From Aptenodytes patagonicus (taxonomy: Eukaryota > Chordata > Aves > Sphenisciformes > Spheniscidae): a stretch of DNA of 64,000 nucleotides. The notes under the pieces were generated by a model. That model did not search any database. It was not told the DNA's origin and saw nothing but the letters and a program-made list of their open reading frames with translations. Positions 50,101 through 62,100 of this stretch are shown here, one piece after another. The stretch spans positions 2,914,001-2,978,000 of the forward strand of contig NC_134951.1 in assembly GCF_965638725.1 (NCBI RefSeq), written 5' to 3'. The position numbers were made by a program, and so were the translations under genes. How positions within the stretch are numbered: the first letter of the stretch is position 1; each line of letters starts with the position of its first letter.

Positions 50101-53100
50101 AAAGATTTGGAAGAAACTCTCAACGTTTATCTCATCTCCAGGCTAATGTACACATGACTGGCATATATTTGCTTGCTTTCAGGTCTACCTTTTTTTTTTT
50201 TCTTTTTAGCTGAGTTGGGGCCATTTCTGAAATAACTTCACCCTATCCAAAGAACTGTGAGAAATGGCATTAAATAGCTATAGCTCTGTAACAAACCGTA
50301 AGAATCACCCAAGAAGGAGAAACTTCTCTCATTTGTACCAGTTTCAAACTGCATTAATGACAGGCTTTTCAATGGAAAAAATCATTTGCTGTGTACTATG
50401 CAAATGAGACACCACCAGCGGCACCTTCAAAGCAGGAAGTAAAAGCATGTAAGTGAGCAAAATAAACTTTATAGTGAGATAAAATTATTATCCCACTCAT
50501 TAGGTGGACCTAATGAATTACCTCTGCTGGGACCTTTGGACTCTGAAACATGCAATGAGAGAAATCATTGAGGGGAAGGGAGGAGAAAAACAGAAATCAT
50601 CAAGAACTCTGGTCTTTAATTTTTGCTTTGAAAACCTACAATATTGAAACACTCCACAGTTCTCTCCAAATAGAAGTTGCTATAAGCACTTTATCACCTG
50701 CACATACTTTAGCATTCTCTACATGGACCAGATGTAGCAGATTTAGCAACCAATGCTAGAGCACTACATCAAAATTCTATTATTCCATGCAATTGCATTA
50801 TGCATTAAAATATCTTTTCACCACTAGATTCTCCCTTTTAAAATGGCTCTGCTCGCTGGGCAGAATATCTATCAGGAGAAGACCCTTCAGTTTATCTAAG
50901 ACTTGGAAATTAAGTTTAAATTTCACTTTTTAAAGAAATACTTTTGATCTATACAGTTGTTTTTAAGGAGTGTAGTGGGCTGAATTATCACCCACCAGAA
51001 GCTTAAGACTGCTGGTTTCCCTCTGAAGGTCAGAGACTCTCCTCAAAGGCCTCTATTCTGTCCTAGAGGCGGACCTGAACTTACATAGGAACCCAAATTT
51101 GTCCCTTACCCAGAAGGTTTGCATCCAGCCAGGTTAAAGCTTTGGAAGAGCTCTGAAGCTTGACAATGAGAAAATTTCCCCTGATAAATGCAATCCTGTG
51201 TGATGGATGGCTACGTTTAATCCTGTCTGCTCAACTCAGGTCTGCCATCGTACATCCCACAGCGGCTGGCGGCAGTGCTGTATGACTGACGAAGGCTTGG
51301 GAACTTTCCCAGAGAGGTCTAGTGTAGCACATCCAAAGGTAGTTATGTCCTAGGAACAGTCCCAAGGATACAAGGAGCACCATGGGTGTGCCCCACCTTT
51401 TACAGATGTTTCCCACTTATGCCCCTGTAACTGGTATACTGTAGTCACTGTAGCTACCTTTTTTCTACAGAAGATTTCCCAGGAGACCTTCAGATACTTA
51501 CCCGGTTACTGCTCAGGTTATAAGGGGGTGCTAAATCTTGGCGGCTTCCAGAAAGCTGAAATAGTTAAGACAAGCAGAATTATTTCTTAACAAAAACTTA
51601 AACAACTGATAAATATGTCTCTTGACAAACACAAGGAAGGGTGGAAAGAAACAGTTTTGCGGTTAAAGCAGAACTGAAAGCCAAGAGATGAAAGGTGAAA
51701 TTCCAATTATTGACCTGGAAGGAGCCAGAATTTGACAAGTTTGATTACCAGTTCCGTCAATGGATTTCTTTCCAAATTTTGGACAACAGAAGTCTCGCCT
51801 TTCTTATGCACAACACTGTTACAAAGTTTAAGTTCAGTAAATACTTGTAACTTGCTTTCAAATCTTCTAAAGAAAAAGAAAAAAAATCTTCAATTTGATA
51901 GCTAAATGAAAAAACCTCCAGAGTTCAGAAAAAAGAAAAAAAAAAGCATAAGTTATTTTTATGTGGCTTTTTCAGATAGTCTGGATTTATGGGGGTGCTT
52001 TCACGCATACTAGCCTGTATGATGAAAGCATGAATATGTGCAGATTTTGTCTCCACTTAGCGATTTACATGCTCACAAACAGCACAGACAAACAGAAGGA
52101 AATTTATGGCTATACTCCATGAGTCCGGCATCACAGGGACCTGTAGTTCAAAGACTGGACCTGCTGCCCTCAATATGCTGCAGATGCCAGCACGGAATAC
52201 TCACCCGATTCACATTGGGAGAGCTCAGGCTCCTGCGGTAGAGTTTTCCTTTTCCCATTAGCTGCTCTTTTACAGCAACTTCCTGCCAATCATAGAGAAG
52301 CAAAACAAAGAAAATATGCATGCTTTGCAAGAATCTAAGCTCCAATCATCCCAGGATAGTTTTGTCTATACAAGAAAAACGTTTCTAAACAGCCTTACTG
52401 CACAGGCTCCTGTCTGTAAAGGCTACTGTAATCAAGAACTTGCACATAATATGGCTGGAAGTGTAAGAGTGGATAAACTTTAACATCTAGTATTTTGCTG
52501 ATTGGCACACGTAGGATTTTACAGCTAGTTCTGATTCTAGGAGATGACTGTTACAGATGCAAAGACTAAGACTCCCTTTCCAAGCTGAGCTCCTATTTTA
52601 ATCCTTTAAACTAATCATATATGACAGGGAACTTGCTTTCAATACTTAAGAGTGCATCACACTTCACCATTAATTTATAGTGGGCAGGCACATACCCTAG
52701 CTTGTTTTGCATAACTTTTTGTGCTTGCATAATTTATATCCAGAAGAACAATTTTCAATAAATGTTTTTCTTTCCTGTATTTTTCCTGGTAAACAGATCA
52801 AGTTACAGTACTTAAGATTGACTCAATCAACATCTTATTTATTGACGGAATAGGTTTGGTTACTTCAAGGTAGAACATGGGCAAAATGACAAGAATTCTA
52901 CTAGCAACTTCGGAAACTATTACTAAAGCCCAAAGCTTCAGAAAGCAAAAGCTAATGCCACACAACTACTTTTTCTGAACCATAATTAGCAATGCACAGT
53001 CTTAAAAACAAACCAAGCATCCCATAATAATGCATTTAATATAGAGCTCCCAGTCCCATCCATCCATATCGCAGGTAGCTGAGTGAGAACATCTCTGTAG

Positions 53101-56100
53101 AGAGAGCTACATTTGCCTCTTTGGATGTCTGCCACACGCACACTTTGTAAGGCTGAGGTATGCAGTGAAGTGGTGTTTTTGGTTTGTTAGCCATTGTATG
53201 CACTTATGAGAACATTTGCATTGCCATACACTGTTCTTAGTAAGCATATTCTCTGCTGTCTGCTACAGCCTTAAAAACAGACCTGGCGCAGACGATCCAA
53301 GGTGAGAATGTTCTCCACAGCCAGCACACTCCGCAAGTACTTCTCAATATAGGCTTCAGAGTCAGCTGAAGCTGCATCTTCAACATTCGCTGCCATTCTG
53401 GCTAGTGCCTCCCGCTCTTCAGCTCCTTGAGCATCCTAGGAAGACAAAAAGAAATGACATCCTTTTAAAATGAAATAAAAATCTCCCACATCACTCCTGA
53501 AGAAAACGCATTTTTAAAACATGCAGGACAGATTCAACATTGTTTGCCCTTAAGCTCCGGGGCAGATTCAGATGTCTTGTTGGAGATTTCTAAACATAAG
53601 CCTCATTACATTGAAGGAACTTGTGCCATGCAAACTGCATGGGGGCTCCTACCACTGTCATAGACATCTCAAGCTATACGTGGTTACTCTTCTTTAGGTT
53701 TTGGTGGTTTGGGGTTTGTTTTTTTTTTTGGGGGGGGGGGGGGGAGTGTTGAGAGTCTCACAGTGAGACTGCCATAGATTAGCAAAAGGGCTGCATTCAG
53801 ATATTTTGTAATTAAAAAATGCTCAAACACATTCGGGGCGTTACCTATCCTGTGAGGAAAACAAAATTTCAAGTGACTTCCGAGAAAAAAAACAGAACAT
53901 TGCTTGAGAAGCATTTCAACACAGAGTGCTAAATACAGCAGAACATAAAAGACAGTCAGGCAGCAATCAGACTTTTGGCTCTTCATGTGTTAATGTTTTT
54001 ACAAGTGCTCTGACAGAGCATCTGTTTGGAAGGAAAGGATTAGCATCTAACTAGGAACATGCTCAGGAATCAAGAGTTGCATAAAGACATTACTTAGAAA
54101 AAGCCACTTTGTTATTTTTTACATATTCTCACGCTCCCTACGTTAGGCACTTCACCTACCCATCTTTACTCCCCCTTTTTCTCTCTCTTTAAAATGTTTC
54201 TTCAAGGACCTGAGCAAATAGATGCTCACTCAACAAAATACATAGTGACACTGGTAAGACATAGGTTGCTGCTAAGTCACAGCACGTAAAGGAATATGCT
54301 TAATCTTTTATAAGAACCATAGTTTATGCTTGCAGCAGCAAGAGCTAGCATGCTCAAAATAAGGGAAAAATCAAAGTTAGAGGCTCTTATCCAATTTCAG
54401 ATACTCTGATTTCTTATTCACCTCTGGAATATTTGAGACTATCTCAAAAGTGACACCACAGCCAGGAATGGAACTTCGGTGAGACATTCTTCGGAGGAAA
54501 CTCTGTGCAAAACCCTGTGGGGAGGCAAAGAAAAGGAAAATATTTCCTGCTTTAGGGAAAACACGGTTTAACATATTTCAACTGAAGTAAATATAGTTTA
54601 CAAAGAAAGAAGTCCAAACCCAAGAGACTAGCCAATAAATATGTGTGAGTCAAAGATTTTAACTTGGAGACAAATCATTTGCTTGTCTGTATTTTAGACA
54701 CAGAGAAAGGATTAACTTCCTTCATTGCAAGGTGACTGCTTAACCGGCACACAAAGCATTTGCTACTTCTAGAGGTGGGTTGTTTTTTTTTTTTGGTAGA
54801 GCCCCAGGTGACTTGTCTTGAATATCGACAAGTACAGGCATTAAATTCTTGACCAAAGAGATCGTTATGAAGAATGACTTAAGGGGGCATGGTCATTGTT
54901 TATGCTGACTTGGCGCCTTGCAGGGTTAAGAACTGGACTGTTGAATTAATGCAGAGATGAGTCATTCAAAGATGCTGCTGAGACGAACACCCGGGAAAGG
55001 TTATTGACGAGGATTTTTAGAAACCTAGCAAGCAAGCCAAAGATTCCGTGTCGAATAAAAGTAAAAAAACATCATTGACTAAATCTGTAGAAAACAGAAC
55101 TGATGAAGACTTAACACGACTGTAATTATTGGCAGGCTCAATTTATCTACTGCATACACTCTTCCATTCTGTATGACAAAAAATTCACTGTTCCCTTTCT
55201 GAGAAAAAGCACCAAGAACTGTAGTTCTTCTATTCCTAGCACTAAAAACAGTTTAGAGTTGCCTACAGGGTTTCTGGGTGTGACCACACCTCTTCTGCTC
55301 TTGTTTCAGATTTTAACTACAGATGTGCAAACAGAATAACAATTCAGGCTTTCTGCTTTGTCATTATCACTGCTACGGGAAGCTGGATTCTGAGACAATG
55401 CTGAACAAACTCTTCCTCGCCATCTTTCTCAAGAATTAAATATTTTTCAGGACATGATGCTGCAAATGGAATGACAACCTTCTGCTTTCCGTTTATCAAA
55501 CATCCTGCTCTCACCTACGCATTATCGTAAGAGCACAAGCCAATTGGAAAACGTAGAAGACCAAGAGTGATTAACTTTGACAAATTACACAAGGGGACCT
55601 CTGCTCCAACTATTGCTAATTTATCTCTAAATATCTGGATGCATAAATAGAAATGGTTAGCAGTAATGTGCAAACATACTATAGGAGTAGGGAAACACAC
55701 AAGTTTCTTCTGATGCACCGTTTTTGCAAAACATGAACTCCAAGCTCATGAAAAGTTAACTCTTTCTACTTTTTCCAGTGATTGGGGATAAAGCACTTAG
55801 TAGTTAATACAAATAATACCGACTCTCTCATACTTAGATGCGATCGAGCCTTCAAAAAAAAGCTGCATTATCATCCACAATATAAAAGATACTATGAAAA
55901 TTACCCGGCAGCTTAAAGTCTTGATAAATGCCATTGATAAGGTGCTTCCATTCAGGCAGAGATAAAGGCAGATAAAAGAAAATAAGAGTCATAGCAGCAG
56001 CATATTGCACAAATCACAGCCTTCCCCTCTTCAAGTAGTGATAAACGTGGGGGAGAGTGAAAGTGTGAAGGATCATAAAAGATATACCTGTCTGCCATAC

Positions 56101-59100
56101 ACATTAACACAAATGCGCTTGCGCAACACTAATTGCATTTCTGCAGGATGGCTGAGCTGGACAGTGGCTCTCACAATAAGGTAAACTCTTTCATCTGCTG
56201 CTGTTCCTTTACTGAGCTGGATACAGTCGTGGACTGTGGAATCCCATGAGGCTTCTGCTTTCACCTGCAAAGGAAAAAAATGTATCCTCTAATAAGCATA
56301 ATTAGGTGTATAATTAACTGTAATTAATTAAGCATAATTAACAAAAATACATAATACATAAATTTTGAGAGTCAACTTCTCCATTTCACTCCCTATGAAG
56401 AAAGATCCCTGCACTTTAGAAGAGGCCATTTAAAAATCAAGATTAGTTTGCCAAATGACGACGTTGGGATTAAAAATGCCAACTTGCTCAAACTCTGGAA
56501 CATTTCCTCTTGAAAAAAAGATCTCTGAATACCCAGGATCATTGCAAATAAATTATAAAATATGCAGGACCATTTGGCCTAACATATTAACATAAACCAG
56601 AGAGCAACAGAGATTGCAGTGAAAATCTTCCATCACACCACATAAACTCTCCCGTCTGTATCTGAGAAATAACTTTGCTGAAACATTTCTAGCAATACAG
56701 CAAAAGCTGGAATTTCTCTTCCTGAATGTTAAAACATAAAGTATTACTGAAGATTTAAATGGTTGGTCTTCAAGCCGTAAGAAAAACAGCCTGGTAGCCA
56801 TCTTTCCAGGCTTTAAAAATAAAACAGAACAAAAAACCTACCCAAACCATCAGGAATAAAGCTCCTCTAAAAATATAAAAAGAAATAAGTTTCAAAGTAA
56901 GGAGCAAAATTTTAAGGTAAAAAAATAAATCAGAGATTCTAAACCTAATAGCAAAAATTATAAACCAACAATTGTAAAGTTGTGAAACTAGGAGCTATGT
57001 GGCAAAATGGAGTATAATGAATGTAACAATGCAGAGGTAAATGCGTTCACCGTAGCAACAGTTAAGATTGTTTGGTTTGTCAGCTAGGGGCTTCCATACT
57101 CTAATTTGCTCAGGGGTTTTGTTTTGTTTTGTTTTTTTAAACACGAACTCAGAATCTCAAGCTTTTGTAATGCTTGGATTTAGATGAAGGAAAATCCTTG
57201 AGTTTTATTATTTTTCAAATCATGATTATACTCCTAGCTAATATTCCCTGAAAACACAAAGTCAGTCATATAAGAAACAAGCGTTGCCCTTTGTATGCCC
57301 TCTTTGATGCATTATTTTCACATCTGAATATATAAAAAGAACAACTAAAAGGCACCTAGACTAAATATAATGGTCTGCATCTCTGCTTACCTCACTATCA
57401 TGATGCTTCACAATCTGCAGTTCAAAGAATTCCTCCTCCTCTTCTGCAACAAGCGTAGCATCCCACCCACCTGCTTCTGGGTCATCAAGGTTATCTTGGG
57501 AACTGAAGTCATCAGCTAGAAACAAAAGTGAATGCAGAAGGTGAGGAGACACAAAGCAATTATCCTTTTTAAAAACATCCGGCAAGTCATGAATTCACAT
57601 TTTCATCACAAACTCCCAGCTTGGCTACTTAAACTCTACCTACATAAGAAAAGCTCCTCGCATTGTTCCACTTCAGAAAGAATCCCATTTCTACACAGAA
57701 AGCATGCACAAAGATTTGGGGACATAGACTCAAGCGTGCCTTATAAGGTCCTCTATTGTGCGGAATCTCCCCCAGTTGTAAACACCCTCTCCTTGCCCAC
57801 AGGTGTATTTTCAGCACTACTGCTCAATCATACTGAGTACATTGCTCATTTGGCATTAGTTAGGTGTTGTGGGTTTGGTTTTTTTTTTTTAAATAAAGAT
57901 AAGCTGCTCGTTGAAAAAGTAGAAATACAGTACTTTTAGATCATGATTAAACAAATCCTTAATCTGGTTTTTGAGAAGAAGCTTAACCTGTTCTGGCTCC
58001 AGTCCCTCACCATGAATGAATTATTAACTAGCTCCTCTCTGAAGCCATTTGATGTATCAATGCGCTTTTTGAGGTGAACAAGCCATCAATGTAAACAGCA
58101 TTGCAGCAAAGACCTCCTCACACCAGGCAGCATGCCACCTCCCCACTCTCACCTGATGCTTCTAAGCCAACTGTTAACCCTCTTCTAAACATCCTAACAA
58201 GGATTTGTTCAACTGATTAGGCACTGTTGGCTCCCTGGACTACTTTGGGGTTGCTGATTTCTCGGCTACAATTTCCCATCTTTGGTAGAAGCATCTGCCA
58301 AATACATTGTCCAAACTGGATCTTGTATTTCGATGTATTGAAACACACCTTGTTTAAAGAAACACATACGATCGCACTCTGTAAAACTAACTTGGGCTTA
58401 TCATGCTATGGTTTTTTTGATATGCAAATGTTATTACCAGTGACTTCACATTTTCTTCTAAGTCATCAGTAAAGAAATTATAGGATATAGCATCAGTGCT
58501 ATATCCTTGTGAGACCCCAGAAAGAACATTCCCAGCAATAATTTTTATTTGACGCTGGCTTTTGCTGTTCACTCCCTTAAGTGTACTCATTTTACTATTT
58601 CTATTTTACTTATTAAATATCTGCAGAACATTGGGATTTTTAAAACCTACGGTTCCTTCCATATATAATGCTGTGTATTTTGAAACATTAAGTAATACGT
58701 TTCAGTCAAAAATGTGCACTCTCAAATTAATCTACCTGCCATTCCAGGCTTTTCTTCATTTTATTAGCTTGCTTAGATTCTATAATGTCATTGGTTGTAC
58801 CAAGTTGGTTTCAAAGTACTCTGTCATTTTAAGAAACACATACCATTCAAGTCAAGGAAAATAACAGGAATGTGAGTTTCCATACCAGGCACAGGAGTCC
58901 TAAAATGTAAGACAGGGACAATGGTGGCATTTAAACTAACGCAGATTTACCCAGCACACGTACCTTATGATACAAGCCCACAGCATATTACATTCAGTAC
59001 AACTGCATTTCTAAGCCAGACCATTGATAACCTTGGCAAACAGCTTTATTTTAATTTACTGTTGCAGATTCCAAGAGACTCAACTAAATTGGTATTTCTT

Positions 59101-62100
59101 TTACACCAGCTCTCTTCGAATTATTATATTCTTTGACCTCTGCTTTCAGAAATGTTTTCTCCCTCTAAAATACTAATAGCAAAATTAAGTTTATTTACCC
59201 TGACACACACATTTATTAAATGCAAAACCCCCTGCATTAGTGATGGCAGTGAAGACAGCAGAGTGAGAATCAGAAAATCCAGTGTCCGTTTTTAAACCAA
59301 CATTAGTGCTGCCACACTACACAGTTATCACTCTTTCTTGCAAAACACATATTTAAGAGTCAAAGCTGCCATTTAAGGCATCTCTCATATCATGGAAGAA
59401 GGGGTAACATAGGTGGTGTTTTTTTTGTTTTTAAAATTAAATATTCCGTCGCCTAGCCCTTTTAAGCTACACAACATTAATAAGATACTAAAAATGTAAT
59501 ATGAAGCATGAAAGACTTTAAGACTCCTTGTTGCAATCTTAGCTGTAAAAAAGGGCTGTAGTCATCTCATGACAAACTTGGACTTGATAAACTTCGTGGT
59601 GAACACGAGCAGGCTGGAGTCTTATGTAATATCTAAAGTGCTTGAATCATACTGAACATCTCCTCTGGCGCAAATGTGTTGAAAACAGATTCTTCCTCAA
59701 GTAAGTTTCCTGCAGCTCCACTGTTTTCAAACCTAGTCAAACACTTTGATGTGAAATTTGACGTGTTTCCAACAAAGCGTTTGCCATTTTTATGTTTCAG
59801 AAGTACTAGCTTTAACAAACTTCAGCTTAAAACTCCATGACAGCCAATTTCATCAATAAATATTTAGAGGTTTGCTCAGAAAAAAATTTCTGAAAGTTGA
59901 AAGCAACTGAAGACAAGAGGTTTGAAGTGAAACAGCCTTGCTTCCTTATCTGCAGTTGTTACTCAGCTGCTACAGTACGGCAATCTCAGTCTAGTGTAGT
60001 TTACTGTTTTTAATGTTTAGAAAATTACATGGAACACTTGCTGACTAAACAGACTTTGCACTCAAACCAGGAGCACAACAAAATGCTCCTGTAGATGCAC
60101 TTTTATTATGACGGAGCAGCCTTTTAAGTGAATGAACTAGGTAATTAACATATTAGCTAATTTTTTTAAATGGTAAGTGCAGCGGTAATAAATATTGATT
60201 CCGTTTTTTCAGAAGGTCATAATTACACTCTGATCAATAATAGTATCGTTTACTAAATAGCATTTCTGGATTTCAGATACACAGCCTAATAAAATAATTT
60301 AAGCAAGAGGCCCAATTTTAACAACTTTGCTCATACAGTATACAGAGGCCAGATTAAGGAAAGCAAAAAATGGCAACAATCCAAGGCAAGAACAGACCAT
60401 GCATCATCTTTACATTCGTTCTTGCATATGGCAATGTATGTTCCTACCACTCCGCTGGAGCTCCAGGGATCCCACTGCCAGCAGAAGGAACCATTACAGC
60501 ATTCCTTTCTTCAGTGAGTGTTAGCCTCATCTCTAAAAGCTGTGCCTCCCGATCTGCATCATCTTCTGTTTTATCTGGAGAAGCAGGATGTCAGTCAGGA
60601 CAATAGAGAGCATTTCTTACTCAGTGCCTTTATCACGCGTCAATGATCTTATACTATCCGTAATAGAATAAAATCCACTCTGCTCAGAAATTCAGCACAC
60701 GAAGAAGAAACACACAGTATACAAGAACAACAAACAATTTTATATAGGCTTCTCTAACTGTAGTTTTACTGAAAGCAAATTACTGGTGAGTTCAGAGATT
60801 CAACTCTCCATTAACTTCTTTTCTAAATTTTACAATACATTAAGATAAACAGTGTGTGCGCATGTGTCTCAACCTATCACTATTGTTACCTTTAATAGTA
60901 TTTGGCTTACCAGGCTTCCCAACGAGTTTTTGCAATTGCTGATCAAGATACTCCTGACGCTTTGTTAAGGCACACAGCCATTTCCGACGGAGCCTCTCCA
61001 AATCCCTATCCTGTAAAGAGGAAAGTAGCCATGTTAAATATCGACCCAGGAAAGCCAATGTTTCCTAGTTGTGGCTTACACATTTCCTCAACCCTTCTGC
61101 TCATCCTGTACCCAAGAAGCAGATAAGAAAGACGGAGTAGACCTCCAAGAAATCACTTAGCTCTTCTCTATTATTTTCTTTTGCACAGGACAACAGAAAC
61201 ACAGAATAGCTGAGGTTGGAAGTGACCTCCGGAGATTGTCTAGTCCAACCCCGCCCTGTGCCCAAAGCAAGGTCCACTACAGCAGCTTGCTCAGGGCTGT
61301 GTCCAGTTGGGATTTTAATATCTCCAAGGATGGAAAGTCCACAACCTCTCTGGGCAACCTGTTCCACCACCACGGTTAAAAAAAAAAAAAAAATAAAATA
61401 AAAAAAAGTTTCTTATGTTGAAGTGGAGACTCATTGCCTCTTGTCCTTTCACTGGATACCACCGAGAAGAGCGTGGCTCTGTCTTCTTTACTCCTTCCCA
61501 TTTACATACATTGACAAGATACAGCCTGAGCCTCCACTTCTCCTTGAGGCTAAACAACCTCAGCTCTCTTAGCCTTTCTTCACAGGTCCAAACCCTTAAC
61601 TTTCCACATCTTATTGGAAGTATTTTTGCTTGCCAGCCTGAGGCATCTCTTTCTGTAGCTGTTATTCTGTACTACCCAGCTGAACAAGCTTCACTTTTTA
61701 CATCTTCTTTGCCCCCAGACTAGTCTAAAACTCACTAACCACTACCTTGTGGCAAAGCTGGTCCTTATCCATGACTCACCATTCATGCTTAGTGTTTAGC
61801 AGCCTCATATTAGGAATCCATCCCTGCCCCGCATCATGCCACTGTCCCTAGTTACGGCATTTGCAATGAAGCCTTTAAAAATACTTTTTCTTAAGTGCTC
61901 ATGTCCTTCAAAAAAACCACCTCAGTATCCTTAAGAACATTCAGTTCATTTGTCTCTGGTGTAGAAATGGCCAGAAATGAACGATACTCTACATGCAGCA
62001 TGTTGGGTGCCACAAAGATGGGCTATCAGCTCTGGGATGCCTTCAGGCAAGCCTCTTTTATGGCAACAGCAGTTCAGATTCATTCCACATCAAACTATAA

